From contig JACCRA010000795.1 of the NCBI GenBank assembly GCA_013813825.1, positions 1 to 5,149 on the forward strand: 5,149 nucleotides of DNA. The letters are read 5' to 3'. The position numbers were made by a program, and so were the translations under genes. This stretch comes from Pyrinomonadaceae bacterium (GTDB taxonomy: Bacteria > Acidobacteriota > Blastocatellia > Pyrinomonadales > Pyrinomonadaceae). The notes below the pieces were generated by a model that saw nothing but the letters and a program-made list of their open reading frames with translations, searched no databases and had not been told where the DNA came from. Shown piece after piece: positions 1-5,024 of this stretch. The stretch's first letter is position 1. Each line of letters opens with the position of its first letter.

Positions 1-185
1 CTTCACAAGATGCAACGAATATACAAACCCGTCGAGTGTACTCTAAAATGTATCGAGCAAAAGATTGTGAACAAAAAGCTGAACGGGATGGGCGGGTGAT
101 GATGAAATTCACACGGTCGTTCACGAATCATCTGGTAATTATCAGTAACTTCCGGTGAATCTGGAGCGGCGTGAGAGAACACGCG

Positions 186-192
186 AAGGAGG
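186..192 (+). promoter_or_regulatory. Ribosome binding site that sets the rhodanese start
   Basis: AAGGAGG lies 11 nt before ATG 204. It falls inside the longer open frame that begins at GTG 171, so it favours the shorter protein. No convincing promoter boxes were found between position 1 and this site. Confidence 0.7.
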
Positions 193-203
193 CAAGAGAA
201 ATA

Positions 204-545
204 ATGGAAGCGACAGAAGCGACGAGAGTGACAGTGGATGAAGTCCGTGAGCGTATGACGCGCGGCGAGCAATTCACTTTTGTTGACACGCGCAACCCGA
301 AGGCGTGGGGCGAGTCCGACCAGAAGCTGCCAGGAGCAATCCGCATCCCCGCCGACGAAGTGGCGCAGCACCTTGATGAAGTGCCGCATGACCGCGCCGT
401 CATCACCTACTGCACTTGACCGCACGAAGCGTCAAGCGCCCGTGTGGCGCAAGAACTGACGGAGCAAGGATGGAAGAACATTCATCCACTCTACGGCGGC
501 TTCGATGAGTGGGTGAAAGCAGGCGCGCCGACCGAAGCGAAGTAA
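204..545 (+). CDS. Rhodanese-like sulfurtransferase, probable selenoprotein (TGA at 417-419 read as Sec72)
   Basis: Read through the TGA, this gives a 113-residue single-domain rhodanese, normal for the family. Rhodaneses move sulfane sulfur through a persulfide on an active-site cysteine, usually in the cytoplasm; no signal peptide is seen. Visible landmarks are FVDTRNPKAWGESD (26-39), LPGAIRIPADE (42-52), the active loop YCT-U-PHEASSAR (69-80) and the C-terminal YGGFDEWVKAGAP (97-109). By alignment C70 sits at the usual catalytic Cys position and U72 replaces the second Cys of a CTC-type loop, so a selenenylsulfide or persulfide partnership is possible. Start: ATG 204 has AAGGAGG at 186-192 with 11-nt spacing, so it is preferred to in-frame GTG 171, which lies upstream of that site. 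The frame is otherwise open to TAA 543-545. A conventional reading would stop at 419 and lose the C-terminal third of the fold. The alternative is a Cys-to-stop nonsense mutation; the SECIS-like hairpin argues against it. Confidence 0.85.
430..461 (+). promoter_or_regulatory. Candidate bacterial SECIS element
   Basis: This is an RNA hairpin inside the coding region, just after the TGA at 417-419. The lower stem is CGTCA (430-434) with TGACG (457-461). The upper stem is GCGCC (436-440) with GGCGC (446-450), all Watson-Crick. The apical loop is CGTGT (441-445), with G as its second base. The internal loop is asymmetric: one A (435) against six bases (451-456). The apical loop starts 21 nt after the TGA. 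Known bacterial SECIS elements have a short loop with a G in the first two positions about 16-37 nt after the UGA, where SelB binds to deliver Sec-tRNA. The fit is seen directly; the function is inferred. Confidence 0.75.
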
Positions 546-596
546 TCGCCGGAAGTTTTCCATCAAGCAGTTCAGGGATGAACCGGAGTGCCTTTA

Positions 597-793
597 ATGA
601 TAGTGCCGCCGAGCGAACTGCCGCCGAGTGAAGCGCCGCCTGAAACGGAGCGCGACCCGCGCTTCCGGCGATAGTGGGGTTCCTACAACCCTCCTTACGT
701 CGATTGCGGCTTTCTGTGGACGGCACTGCTGCTACTCTCATCTACTTTTTGCTGTCATGGTTCTTTCCGTCGCTCATTCCGAGCGCGTACTGA
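597..793 (+). pseudogene. Broken small proline-rich, single-pass membrane protein gene
   Basis: ATG 597 has GGAG at 585-588 with 8-nt spacing and lies 51 nt after the rhodanese stop on the same strand, so it may have been co-transcribed. The first frame gives a 25-residue proline/acid-rich peptide with PPSE repeats, ending RDPRFRR at TAG 672-674. The same frame continues as WGSYNPPYVDCGFLWTALLL, then loses sense. Frame +2 then gives a membrane-like stretch, LIYFLLSWFFPSLIPSAY, and a stop at 791-793. One extra T in the T5 run at 746-750, or another single indel between about 715 and 750, would join the two frames. With the TAG as a sense codon the product would be about 64 residues with a C-terminal transmembrane helix. 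Two lesions point to decay, although one could be a sequencing error. I do not recognise the family. A 25-residue peptide alone remains possible. Confidence 0.45.
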
Positions 794-938
794 GCCATCG
801 TATCAGGAGGGAATGGGTGCGGGCGGTTACATTCAAGCATCGACGTGTTACGGTAATGTGATGCGCGTTTGAGATGAGAAGAAACTCAATTAGCGGCTGG
901 CACTTAACGTCAACGCCAATCGTCTCAAGGTTGAAAAT
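794..938. other. Spacer with no supportable gene
   Basis: With the broken gene before it, this makes almost 500 bases without an intact gene between the rhodanese and the minus-strand unit. The only signal is AGGAGG at 805-810, two bases before an ATG that opens a 19-codon frame. That spacing is too short to be convincing. No tRNA-like fold or repeat was found. Confidence 0.4.
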
Positions 939-979
939 GAAATTGCGCGCAATCCATATAAAAGATTGCGCGCAGTTTC
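939..979. terminator. Long 16-bp hairpin, probable terminator of the minus-strand unit
   Basis: The arms are 939-954 and 964-979, around the 9-nt loop CATATAAAA. Fifteen pairs are Watson-Crick and one is a T-G wobble. The core TGCGCGCAATC is repeated inverted without a mismatch. Read on the minus strand, the stem is followed by TCATTTTC, a modest T-rich tail, and lies about 50 nt past the stop of the secreted protein gene. On the plus strand the tail is poor in T. A role as a bidirectional terminator or mRNA 3'-end stabiliser is inferred. Confidence 0.55.
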
Positions 980-1020
980 TAACTTTAAGGGAAGTTAATC
1001 TTCAGCCGACGACCCGGCTG
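980..1020. repeat. Two further short inverted repeats beside the long hairpin
   Basis: TAACTT (980-985) pairs with AAGTTA (992-997) around 6 bases. CAGCCG (1003-1008) pairs with CGGCTG (1015-1020) around 6 bases. Together with the 16-bp hairpin they form a run of three stem-loops between the end of the minus-strand gene and the spacer. Each of these two alone is weak. Confidence 0.4.
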
Positions 1021-1026
1021 GATACC

Positions 1027-1947
1027 TCAATCGCCGGTGAACACTTTACGAAACCTGCCCGCGCGATAGACATAGACCCAACTCGACTTCTCGAAGTTAT
1101 TGACTTCGATGGTGTCGTTGCCGAGTCTCACGCGCCGCCTCGCTTCGTAATCATAAACCGTGTCACCCCTTCGCCTGCCTGTCAGATACAGCCCGGTTCC
1201 CTCTTGATTGGGATTGCAAGGGATTGTCTCCAATTTACGCACGATGAATGCCCTGCCCCTTTGATCCCTCAACAACACGGCAATTGTCTGCCGGCGGTTA
1301 ACGGCGCTGCTGTGCCGCAGATTGACGGCGTAATCCTCGCGCCCATTGCCGTCGAAGTCGCCAGTGATGATTTGCGAGGGTACTGCTTCCGATCTGTTTG
1401 CGAGAAACTGTTTCACCTCATCGCTCACTTCGGCGACGCGCCATTCGAGAAAGTTAGCGTCCAAAGCTCTCCGCGCGGCTGGCGGTAAATCGGTCGCTCC
1501 ATCGTTCGCGCTCCGCGCGCCGCCTTCGGCGATGACGATCTCGCCCGCCGCCACCCGCACCGGATAAGACATGAGCGCGGGTCCGGCGAAGGTCGCGCGC
1601 ACCTGAATACCGACGCGCAAATCATCAAACGTCGCCGTCCGCCGCCCGCCGCCGTCTTCCCTGAACAAGCGCGTCCCGGTCGTCACGCTGACGCTCGCCT
1701 TGTCATACGCAGTGCCTCTTTTGCTCTCATCTTCGATCAGCACGGTTCCGATCAGATTTCGATTGGAGTTGTCGGCGGGCGCAGGCGTAACTCGCATGAT
1801 CTCGCCCTCGATGCCCGCCGTTCGCGGCGCTTCGGATTGAGCGAAAACGGAGACGGGACAGATGGGGAAAAGGAGAGCGACGAAGATAACAATTAAGCGC
1901 AAGAGGGGAGAAGCCGTGAAAGGAAAATCTGATTGACCAGTTGTCAT
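1027..1947 (-). CDS. Secreted protein with DUF3221-like and FG-GAP-like segments
   Basis: 306 residues. The N-terminus has a hydrophobic signal segment (about 15-33) and a likely signal peptidase I site after VFA (34-36), so the protein is exported. Residues about 45-140 form a beta-rich segment (GIEGEIMRV, GTVLIEDES, VTTGTRLF, LRVGIQVRATF, AGEIVIAEG) resembling DUF3221/OB-like domains. Residues 197-208 (DFDGNGREDYAV) match the Ca2+-binding DxDxNGxxD loop of FG-GAP/VCBS-type repeats, here a single copy before a basic, Tyr-rich C-terminus. No catalytic motif is seen; a binding or structural role outside the cytoplasm is inferred. ATG 1947 has AGGAG at 1958-1962 with 10-nt spacing. It starts 7 nt after the stop of the proline-rich gene, and its ribosome site overlaps the end of that gene, so translational coupling is likely. 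The family names are from memory of the patterns. Confidence 0.85.
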   Translation of the reverse strand: MTTGQSDFPFTASPLLRLIVIFVALLFPICPVSVFAQSEAPRTAGIEGEIMRVTPAPADNSNRNLIGTVLIEDESKRGTAYDKASVSVTTGTRLFREDGGGRRTATFDDLRVGIQVRATFAGPALMSYPVRVAAGEIVIAEGGARSANDGATDLPPAARRALDANFLEWRVAEVSDEVKQFLANRSEAVPSQIITGDFDGNGREDYAVNLRHSSAVNRRQTIAVLLRDQRGRAFIVRKLETIPCNPNQEGTGLYLTGRRRGDTVYDYEARRRVRLGNDTIEVNNFEKSSWVYVYRAGRFRKVFTGD

Positions 1948-1954
1948 AACTTGT

Positions 1955-2152
1955 TCACTCCTGCACGCTGGAAGTCGGAAGAGGGATAGGCTCTGGCTGT
2001 GGCGGGACAGGTTCGGGCGGGAGAGGCTCTGGCAATGGATCGGGCGGCGTCGGTATCTGCGGCGGTGGCATCGGGTCTGGGACGGCGGTAGGTATGGGCA
2101 ATTTTATCGCCAGCGCCGTCTTTTCGATTACGCTTCCGCTTTTTATCATCAT
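1955..2152 (-). CDS. Small proline-rich protein
   Basis: 65 residues. A short N-terminus (MMIKSGSVIEKTALAIKLPI) is followed by about 40 residues dominated by proline in PxP, PEP and PPxP patterns, with a few acidic residues and one aromatic-free, lysine-poor tail ending TSSVQE. Such segments form extended polyproline helices that act as spacers or docking ligands. No signal peptide or membrane span is clear. Two ATGs are adjacent (2152 and 2149); AAGGAG at 2162-2167 lies 9 nt before the first. The stop at 1955-1957 overlaps the ribosome site of the secreted protein gene, which supports one transcript and a shared extracytoplasmic or envelope function. The function is unknown. A non-coding reading is unlikely given the strong ribosome site and tight spacing. 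Confidence 0.65.
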   Translation of the reverse strand: MMIKSGSVIEKTALAIKLPIPTAVPDPMPPPQIPTPPDPLPEPLPPEPVPPQPEPIPLPTSSVQE

Positions 2153-2257
2153 GGATTCATTCTCCTTGCCTGCGCTCTTTGCCCGCTCTGCTTCGTACCG
2201 CGCGCTGTGTACGGCAGCTTGTAAAGCGCGAAGCGGTGTTCTACGAAAATAGTTTCG

Positions 2258-2509
2258 TCACTCCTCGCTGATCTCAACGTCGTGCCGCTTCGCCGCGCGC
2301 CGGATGCGTTCTTTAATCGTCTTCACTTCTTCCGCGTTGTACTTGGCGGCGTTGTCCTGGTGGTTAATGTAACTCCACGCAGCCCTGACGTGTTCCGGTG
2401 AATCAATCGGGTATTTCTTGTTTGTAGGGTCGGCGAATTCCACGTCGCCATACTCGTGTTCGCCGCGCTCCGGGTTCACATCTTCGCGTCGTTTGATTCG
2501 GTCGCTCAC
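2258..2509 (-). CDS. Small conserved protein, DUF6582-like
   Basis: 83 residues from GTG 2509, a charged soluble protein. The core YGDVEFADPTNKKYPIDSPE (20-39), then HVRAAWSYI (40-48) and the basic helical C-terminus IKERIRRAAKRHDVEI (65-80), match the pattern I associate with DUF6582: FADP..KKYPID, HVR.A.., I..RI..AAK.H.VE. Members are short, sometimes near phage or structural genes, and have no known activity. The start is chosen because GAGGG (2515-2519) lies 5 nt before GTG 2509. An upstream in-frame TTG at 2536 would add 9 residues but sits next to the terminator of the previous gene. No strong terminator follows; a weak 6-bp inverted repeat (2243-2258) overlaps the stop. No partner is evident. 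Confidence 0.8.
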   Translation of the reverse strand: MSDRIKRREDVNPERGEHEYGDVEFADPTNKKYPIDSPEHVRAAWSYINHQDNAAKYNAEEVKTIKERIRRAAKRHDVEISEE

Positions 2510-2540
2510 GTTCGCCCTCTTTCTCGATTGTATCAATCAG

Positions 2541-2588
2541 CAAAAAAGATTGAGCGCGTCACGCCAAAGCATTGATGTGACGCGCTCA
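2541..2588 (-). terminator. Intrinsic terminator of the Asn-Met repeat protein gene
   Basis: A perfect 12-bp inverted repeat has arms TGAGCGCGTCAC (2551-2562) and GTGACGCGCTCA (2577-2588) around a 14-nt loop. On the minus strand the stem is followed within 3 nt by six T (A run at 2542-2547). It begins 15 nt after the stop at 2603. This is the classic layout of a Rho-independent terminator and implies that the DUF6582-like gene is transcribed separately. Confidence 0.85.
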
Positions 2589-2602
2589 TCGGCACTCATC
2601 CT

Positions 2603-2767
2603 TCATCGGTTCATGTTGCGATTCATGTTTGAGTTCATGTTGGCATTGGTATTCATGTTTCCGCCCGGCTCACCCGCGCCTGTGCCGACTTCATCCGTGA
2701 CGACTGAGAAGCGAGATTGTTGTACGAATCGCTTCAGCAACTCAGCAACTTCAAAACTTAAAGCCAT
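2603..2767 (-). CDS. Small protein with Asn-Met repeat tail
   Basis: 54 residues. Residues 1-27 (start MALSFEVAELLKRFVQQSRF) look like an amphipathic helix followed by a short strand. A Gly-rich hinge (TGAGEPGG, 29-36) leads to a tail of NMN-x units ending NMNRNMNR. No signal peptide is seen. ATG 2767 has AAGGAG at 2774-2779 with 6-nt spacing and is the best start. The frame stays open far upstream, but that part lies over the divergent promoter region and the antisense of the ankyrin gene and has no comparable ribosome site. Its own intrinsic terminator follows. I do not recognise the family; Asn-rich tails are often disordered or self-associating, which is only an inference here. Confidence 0.7.
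   Translation of the reverse strand: MALSFEVAELLKRFVQQSRFSVVTDEVGTGAGEPGGNMNTNANMNSNMNRNMNR
2610..2660. repeat. Degenerate 12-bp tandem repeat encoding the Asn-Met tail
   Basis: TTCATGTT occurs at 2610, 2622, 2634 and 2652: 12-nt spacing, then one 18-nt step over a diverged unit. It lies in frame within the 54-residue protein gene and explains the NMN-x tail. Slippage could change its length between strains. Confidence 0.75.
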
Positions 2768-2920
2768 TTCCGTCTCCTTGTTATTTGCGTCAAAGCTACC
2801 AGACATTCCCCCGACGGATAAAGACCACGAAGGTTCGTTCTTGTCGAGAGAAAAGTTTATGATGTCCGCCGCCACCGATAAACAACGCTCGACCATATCA
2901 CCCGGAAAGGATGTTAAGCC
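2768..2920. promoter_or_regulatory. Divergent intergenic region
   Basis: These 153 bp separate the minus-strand Asn-Met protein gene from the plus-strand ankyrin lipoprotein gene, so both promoters should lie here. TATGAT near 2859 could be a -10 box for the plus-strand gene, but no well-spaced -35 box was found. The assignment rests on gene layout. Confidence 0.4.
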
Positions 2921-3313
2921 ATGCGGATCGTCATGATTATTAGCACGGTTTTTTCGCTGATAACGGCTGGCTGCGCGGGGAGCGCGCCGAACACTGCGAA
3001 TGCACCCACGATGAGAGCCACGCCGCGACCCGACACAGTCGCCATGCTGCTCGCAGTGCGCGAAGGCAAGCCCGACACGGTGCGGACATTGATCGCTTCG
3101 GGCGCAGAACTGAACGCCCGCGACGAGGCGGGCAACACGGCGCTCATCGAAGCCGCGCGCTTCGGTCATGAAGACATCGCGCGTGAGTTGATCGCCACCC
3201 GCGCCGACGTTACGCCCGTTAACAACGCCGGTGAAACAGCCTTGTCGGTGGCACTTCGCAACGGGCATGAGGACATCGCCTTGATGCTTCGTCAAGCCGG
3301 AGCGCAAAGGTAA
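2921..3313 (+). CDS. Ankyrin-repeat lipoprotein
   Basis: 130 residues. The N-terminus has a hydrophobic segment (3-16) ending in TAGC with Cys18, a type II signal peptide with a slightly unusual Thr at -3, so the mature protein is probably lipid-anchored outside the cytoplasmic membrane. After a Pro/Thr/Ala-rich linker (19-37) come about three ankyrin repeats: VAMLLAVREGKPDTVRTLIA (40-59), then GNTALIEAARFGHEDIAREL (71-90), then GETALSVALRNGHEDIALML (104-123). The G-TAL and GH-DIA motifs are diagnostic. Ankyrin repeats bind proteins; no enzyme domain is present. ATG 2921 has AAAGGA at 2906-2911 with 9-nt spacing. It heads a plus-strand run and the next gene begins 33 nt after its stop. The partner is unknown. 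Bacterial exported ankyrin proteins can protect against peroxide or act as inhibitors, but nothing here picks one role. Confidence 0.88.
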   Translation: MRIVMIISTVFSLITAGCAGSAPNTANAPTMRATPRPDTVAMLLAVREGKPDTVRTLIASGAELNARDEAGNTALIEAARFGHEDIARELIATRADVTPVNNAGETALSVALRNGHEDIALMLRQAGAQR

Positions 3314-3346
3314 GATCAATCGAACAAAGAACGTGAGGTGACAGTT

Positions 3347-3646
3347 ATGATTGATGCCGGAGACGCGGATAAATACACGCTCGACTATTACACGACGATC
3401 AACCCCGACATGAACGAGCCGCCGTTTAAGTACCGCACCAACTACCTCGCCGACGCTTTAACGGAAGCGCGGCGCATTCAAGAGGGCGGCGGCTGTCCTC
3501 TTCAAATTACTCAGGCGAACGCCACGACCTTGAACCGCGAAGAATTGCTCGGCGCCCTTGCCCGATTGAACGCGCTTGAGCGCGAACAGACGGGACGTTC
3601 GCCGCAGGAGTTGGCGGAACAGGTTATTCAAGAAATGGATAAGTAG
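3347..3646 (+). CDS. Uncharacterised 99-residue protein
   Basis: No family is recognised. The protein is soluble and mildly acidic. Its N-terminal part is Tyr/Asp-rich (DKYTLDYYTTINPDMNEPPF, 8-27). A helix follows (TNYLADALTEARRIQ, 31-45), then a Gly-rich turn with a lone cysteine (EGGGCPLQIT, 46-55) and a long charged helix (about 63-98). ATG 3347 has GAGGTGA at 3335-3341 with 5-nt spacing, preferred to GTG 3338, which lies within that ribosome site. It starts 33 nt after the ankyrin lipoprotein gene, probably in the same transcript, and is followed by 112 bp before the next gene. Without a signal peptide it is likely cytoplasmic. Confidence 0.75.
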   Translation: MIDAGDADKYTLDYYTTINPDMNEPPFKYRTNYLADALTEARRIQEGGGCPLQITQANATTLNREELLGALARLNALEREQTGRSPQELAEQVIQEMDK

Positions 3647-3758
3647 CCGAATGTCGTGAGTCCGGCTGAAGTCGGTTGAGACGATGACAAAAGCACATGC
3701 TCGCCATGAAAAGCATAGCCTTACCTGACATAGCAAAATTCTACAAGGAGAAAAACCG

Positions 3759-4376
3759 ATGGGCATCATGGACAAAATACTCGGTCGCGATGAAGAGCCG
3801 GAACAGCAGCGAAGGACGATGGCGGGCGGTACTTCATCGGGCAATCAAGCAGTTGAAAAATCTGCCGACGAGCAGGCTTTGGAGCGTTACCGCTATATGC
3901 TGCAAACCGCCCCGCCCGAGACAATCGAGCAGGCGCACGCTGAAGCGTTCGCCAAATTGACGCCGGAACAGCGACAGATGGTCTTGCAACAACTGACCCA
4001 ATCCGTCCCGGAAACCGAACGTGCGGCGGCGAAAGACGACCCACAGTCGCTCGCGCGCATGGCGACGCGCGCCGAAGTTCGTCAACCCGGCACGATGGAG
4101 CGGACGTTCAGCAGCATGGGTGGCGGTATGGGCATGGGCGGAATGATGGCGGGCAGCTTCCTGTCGAGCATCGCGGGCGTCGTGGTGGGAAGTGCCATCG
4201 CACAATCGTTCTTCGGCGGCTCCGGCTTCTTCGGCGGCGGTGACGGCGATAACGACGCGAGCGCGAATGATAATCAAAACGCGGGCGATGAAACAGCGGC
4301 AGACACCGGCGGCGAGATGGATGCGGGTGACATGGGCGGCGATGTGGGCGGAGATTTCGGCGGTTTCGACATCTAA
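3759..4376 (+). CDS. Membrane protein with helical domain and Gly/Asp-rich tail
   Basis: 205 residues. A charged N-terminus (1-40) leads to a helical module, RYRYMLQTAPPETIEQAHAE (43-62), then AFAKLTPEQRQMVLQQL (63-79) and VPETERA (83-89). I have seen this kind of module in uncharacterised bacterial proteins that end in a small membrane segment. A Gly/Met-rich stretch (GGGMGMGGMM, 121-130) precedes one membrane span (about 131-152), followed by FFGG motifs and an acidic Gly/Asp/Asn-rich tail. No catalytic motif or named family is recognised. ATG 3759 has AAGGAG at 3745-3750 with 8-nt spacing. The 112-bp gap before it leaves open whether it has its own promoter. No good terminator follows, only a 5-bp repeat at the stop. 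Which side of the membrane each end faces cannot be decided. Confidence 0.88.
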   Translation: MGIMDKILGRDEEPEQQRRTMAGGTSSGNQAVEKSADEQALERYRYMLQTAPPETIEQAHAEAFAKLTPEQRQMVLQQLTQSVPETERAAAKDDPQSLARMATRAEVRQPGTMERTFSSMGGGMGMGGMMAGSFLSSIAGVVVGSAIAQSFFGGSGFFGGGDGDNDASANDNQNAGDETAADTGGEMDAGDMGGDVGGDFGGFDI

Positions 4377-4452
4377 AAAGCGTTTAGCTCTGACTGTGTC
4401 GCGCGTCGCTTGCCGTGAAGTGTCGTTGATATGAAACGGTTTCTTCGATCAA

Positions 4453-4668
4453 TTGACGCGCGGCAATCGTCTCTGTTTCCAATGGCGAGTTGATGGCACG
4501 AAGCGTTTTCAGACTCAAACCCGCGCGTATCTGATTGTTATGCTCGGCGTCGTGGTGGCGACCGCGACGGGAACCGTGCGCGAGAGCATAAGCATGATGA
4601 TCATTGCACTCGCGTTGCTGCTAGATATTGGAGACGGTTCAGAAAAGGCACACCCGCAAGACGAGTAA
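4453..4668 (+). CDS. Doubtful small two-span membrane protein ORF
   Basis: The open frame (71 codons from TTG 4453) contains two hydrophobic stretches, AYLIVMLGVVVATATGTV and ISMMIIALALLLDIG, separated by a short charged turn, and ends in a polar tail HPQDE. That looks like a membrane hairpin. No Shine-Dalgarno site precedes TTG 4453 or the inner ATG 4540, which would give 42 residues. The first 30 residues look less protein-like, so the true start or an upstream lesion is unclear. A minus-strand frame covers the same bases but is less plausible. This stretch (4377-4700) holds nothing else convincing. Confidence 0.35.
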   Translation: MTRGNRLCFQWRVDGTKRFQTQTRAYLIVMLGVVVATATGTVRESISMMIIALALLLDIGDGSEKAHPQDE

Positions 4669-4700
4669 GTAATAGCCTGTGAAGATCTAACGGCCACGGG

Positions 4701-4946
4701 ATGCGTAAAGGCCAGTTGAAGGTCTGCGACGTTCTTTATCAGAAAACCTATGCGCTGGGCGAGACCGAATGCGTTACATCCTTTTCTGAGTTGGGAAGGC
4801 TATCCGGCCTAAAAATGCGCCAATGTTTCAACATTATCGCCCAATTAGAAGCCCTAAAATTCGTCCAACGGGCTAAATCTGAAGCCACCTCGAATAAGAA
4901 GGACCAAGGCTCTATTATTCGTTTCCTCCCCTTCCCCAAAAGCTAG
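4701..4946 (+). CDS. Winged-helix DNA-binding protein, possibly N-terminally truncated
   Basis: 81 residues. Helices LKVCDVLYQKTYALG (6-20), FSELGRLSGL (28-37) and KMRQCFNIIAQLEALKFVQRA (38-58) form a helix-turn-helix with a recognition helix, followed by a basic wing (SEATSNKKDQGS, 60-71) and a strand (IIRFLPF). The pattern resembles the DNA-binding module of plasmid or mobile-element regulators and replication-associated proteins, where it often follows a longer N-terminal part. Here ATG 4701 has only a weak upstream ACGGG and an in-frame stop about 20 nt before it, so the gene may be a C-terminal remnant. Codon use is more AT-rich than in genes to the left, suggesting transfer. It lies next to a transposase remnant. 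A DNA-binding role is inferred from the fold only. Confidence 0.6.
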   Translation: MRKGQLKVCDVLYQKTYALGETECVTSFSELGRLSGLKMRQCFNIIAQLEALKFVQRAKSEATSNKKDQGSIIRFLPFPKS

Positions 4947-5024
4947 CCGAATTTCTTTACTTTTAGTACCTTCCTTACCCTCTCCTTCGTTTTCTACCCT
5001 GTTTTATCGATTCTATAGCGGTTC
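4947..5024. other. Pyrimidine-rich, AT-rich spacer and possible IS end
   Basis: From about 4954 to 5015 the plus strand is strongly biased to T and C. It ends in CTATAGCGGTTCTCA (5013-5027), which overlaps the stop of the transposase remnant. IS630-type elements insert at TA and have terminal repeats close to the transposase end, so the TA near 5014-5017 may mark the element boundary. The other end is outside the window. Confidence 0.35.

Noticed and set aside
672..674. TAG in the small membrane protein frame as a recoded codon (for example pyrrolysine)
   Set aside because: A second lesion follows within 80 bases and the likely host group is not known for TAG recoding, so decay or error is simpler.
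3..741. Minus-strand open frames overlapping the rhodanese and the spacer
   Set aside because: They lie antisense to a clearly recognisable rhodanese, have no ribosome sites and give no protein-like composition.
874..1488. 204-codon plus-strand open frame
   Set aside because: It runs antisense to the secreted protein gene, which has a signal peptide, a domain pattern and a ribosome site; the plus frame has none.
2243..2258. 6-bp inverted repeat ACGAAA/TTTCGT as a terminator for the DUF6582-like gene
   Set aside because: It is short, AT-rich, overlaps the stop codon and lacks a following T run.
2768..3319. Upstream extension of the Asn-Met protein frame to about 238 codons
   Set aside because: The extension lies antisense to the ankyrin lipoprotein gene; the strong AAGGAG site before ATG 2767 marks the real start.
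3834..4277. 147-codon minus-strand frame inside the 205-residue protein gene
   Set aside because: It is His/Arg/Ala-rich antisense sequence typical of GC-rich shadows and has no ribosome site.
4400..4462. 8-bp inverted repeat CGCGCGTC/GACGCGCG as a terminator after the 205-residue protein
   Set aside because: The loop of 47 bases is too long and no T run follows.
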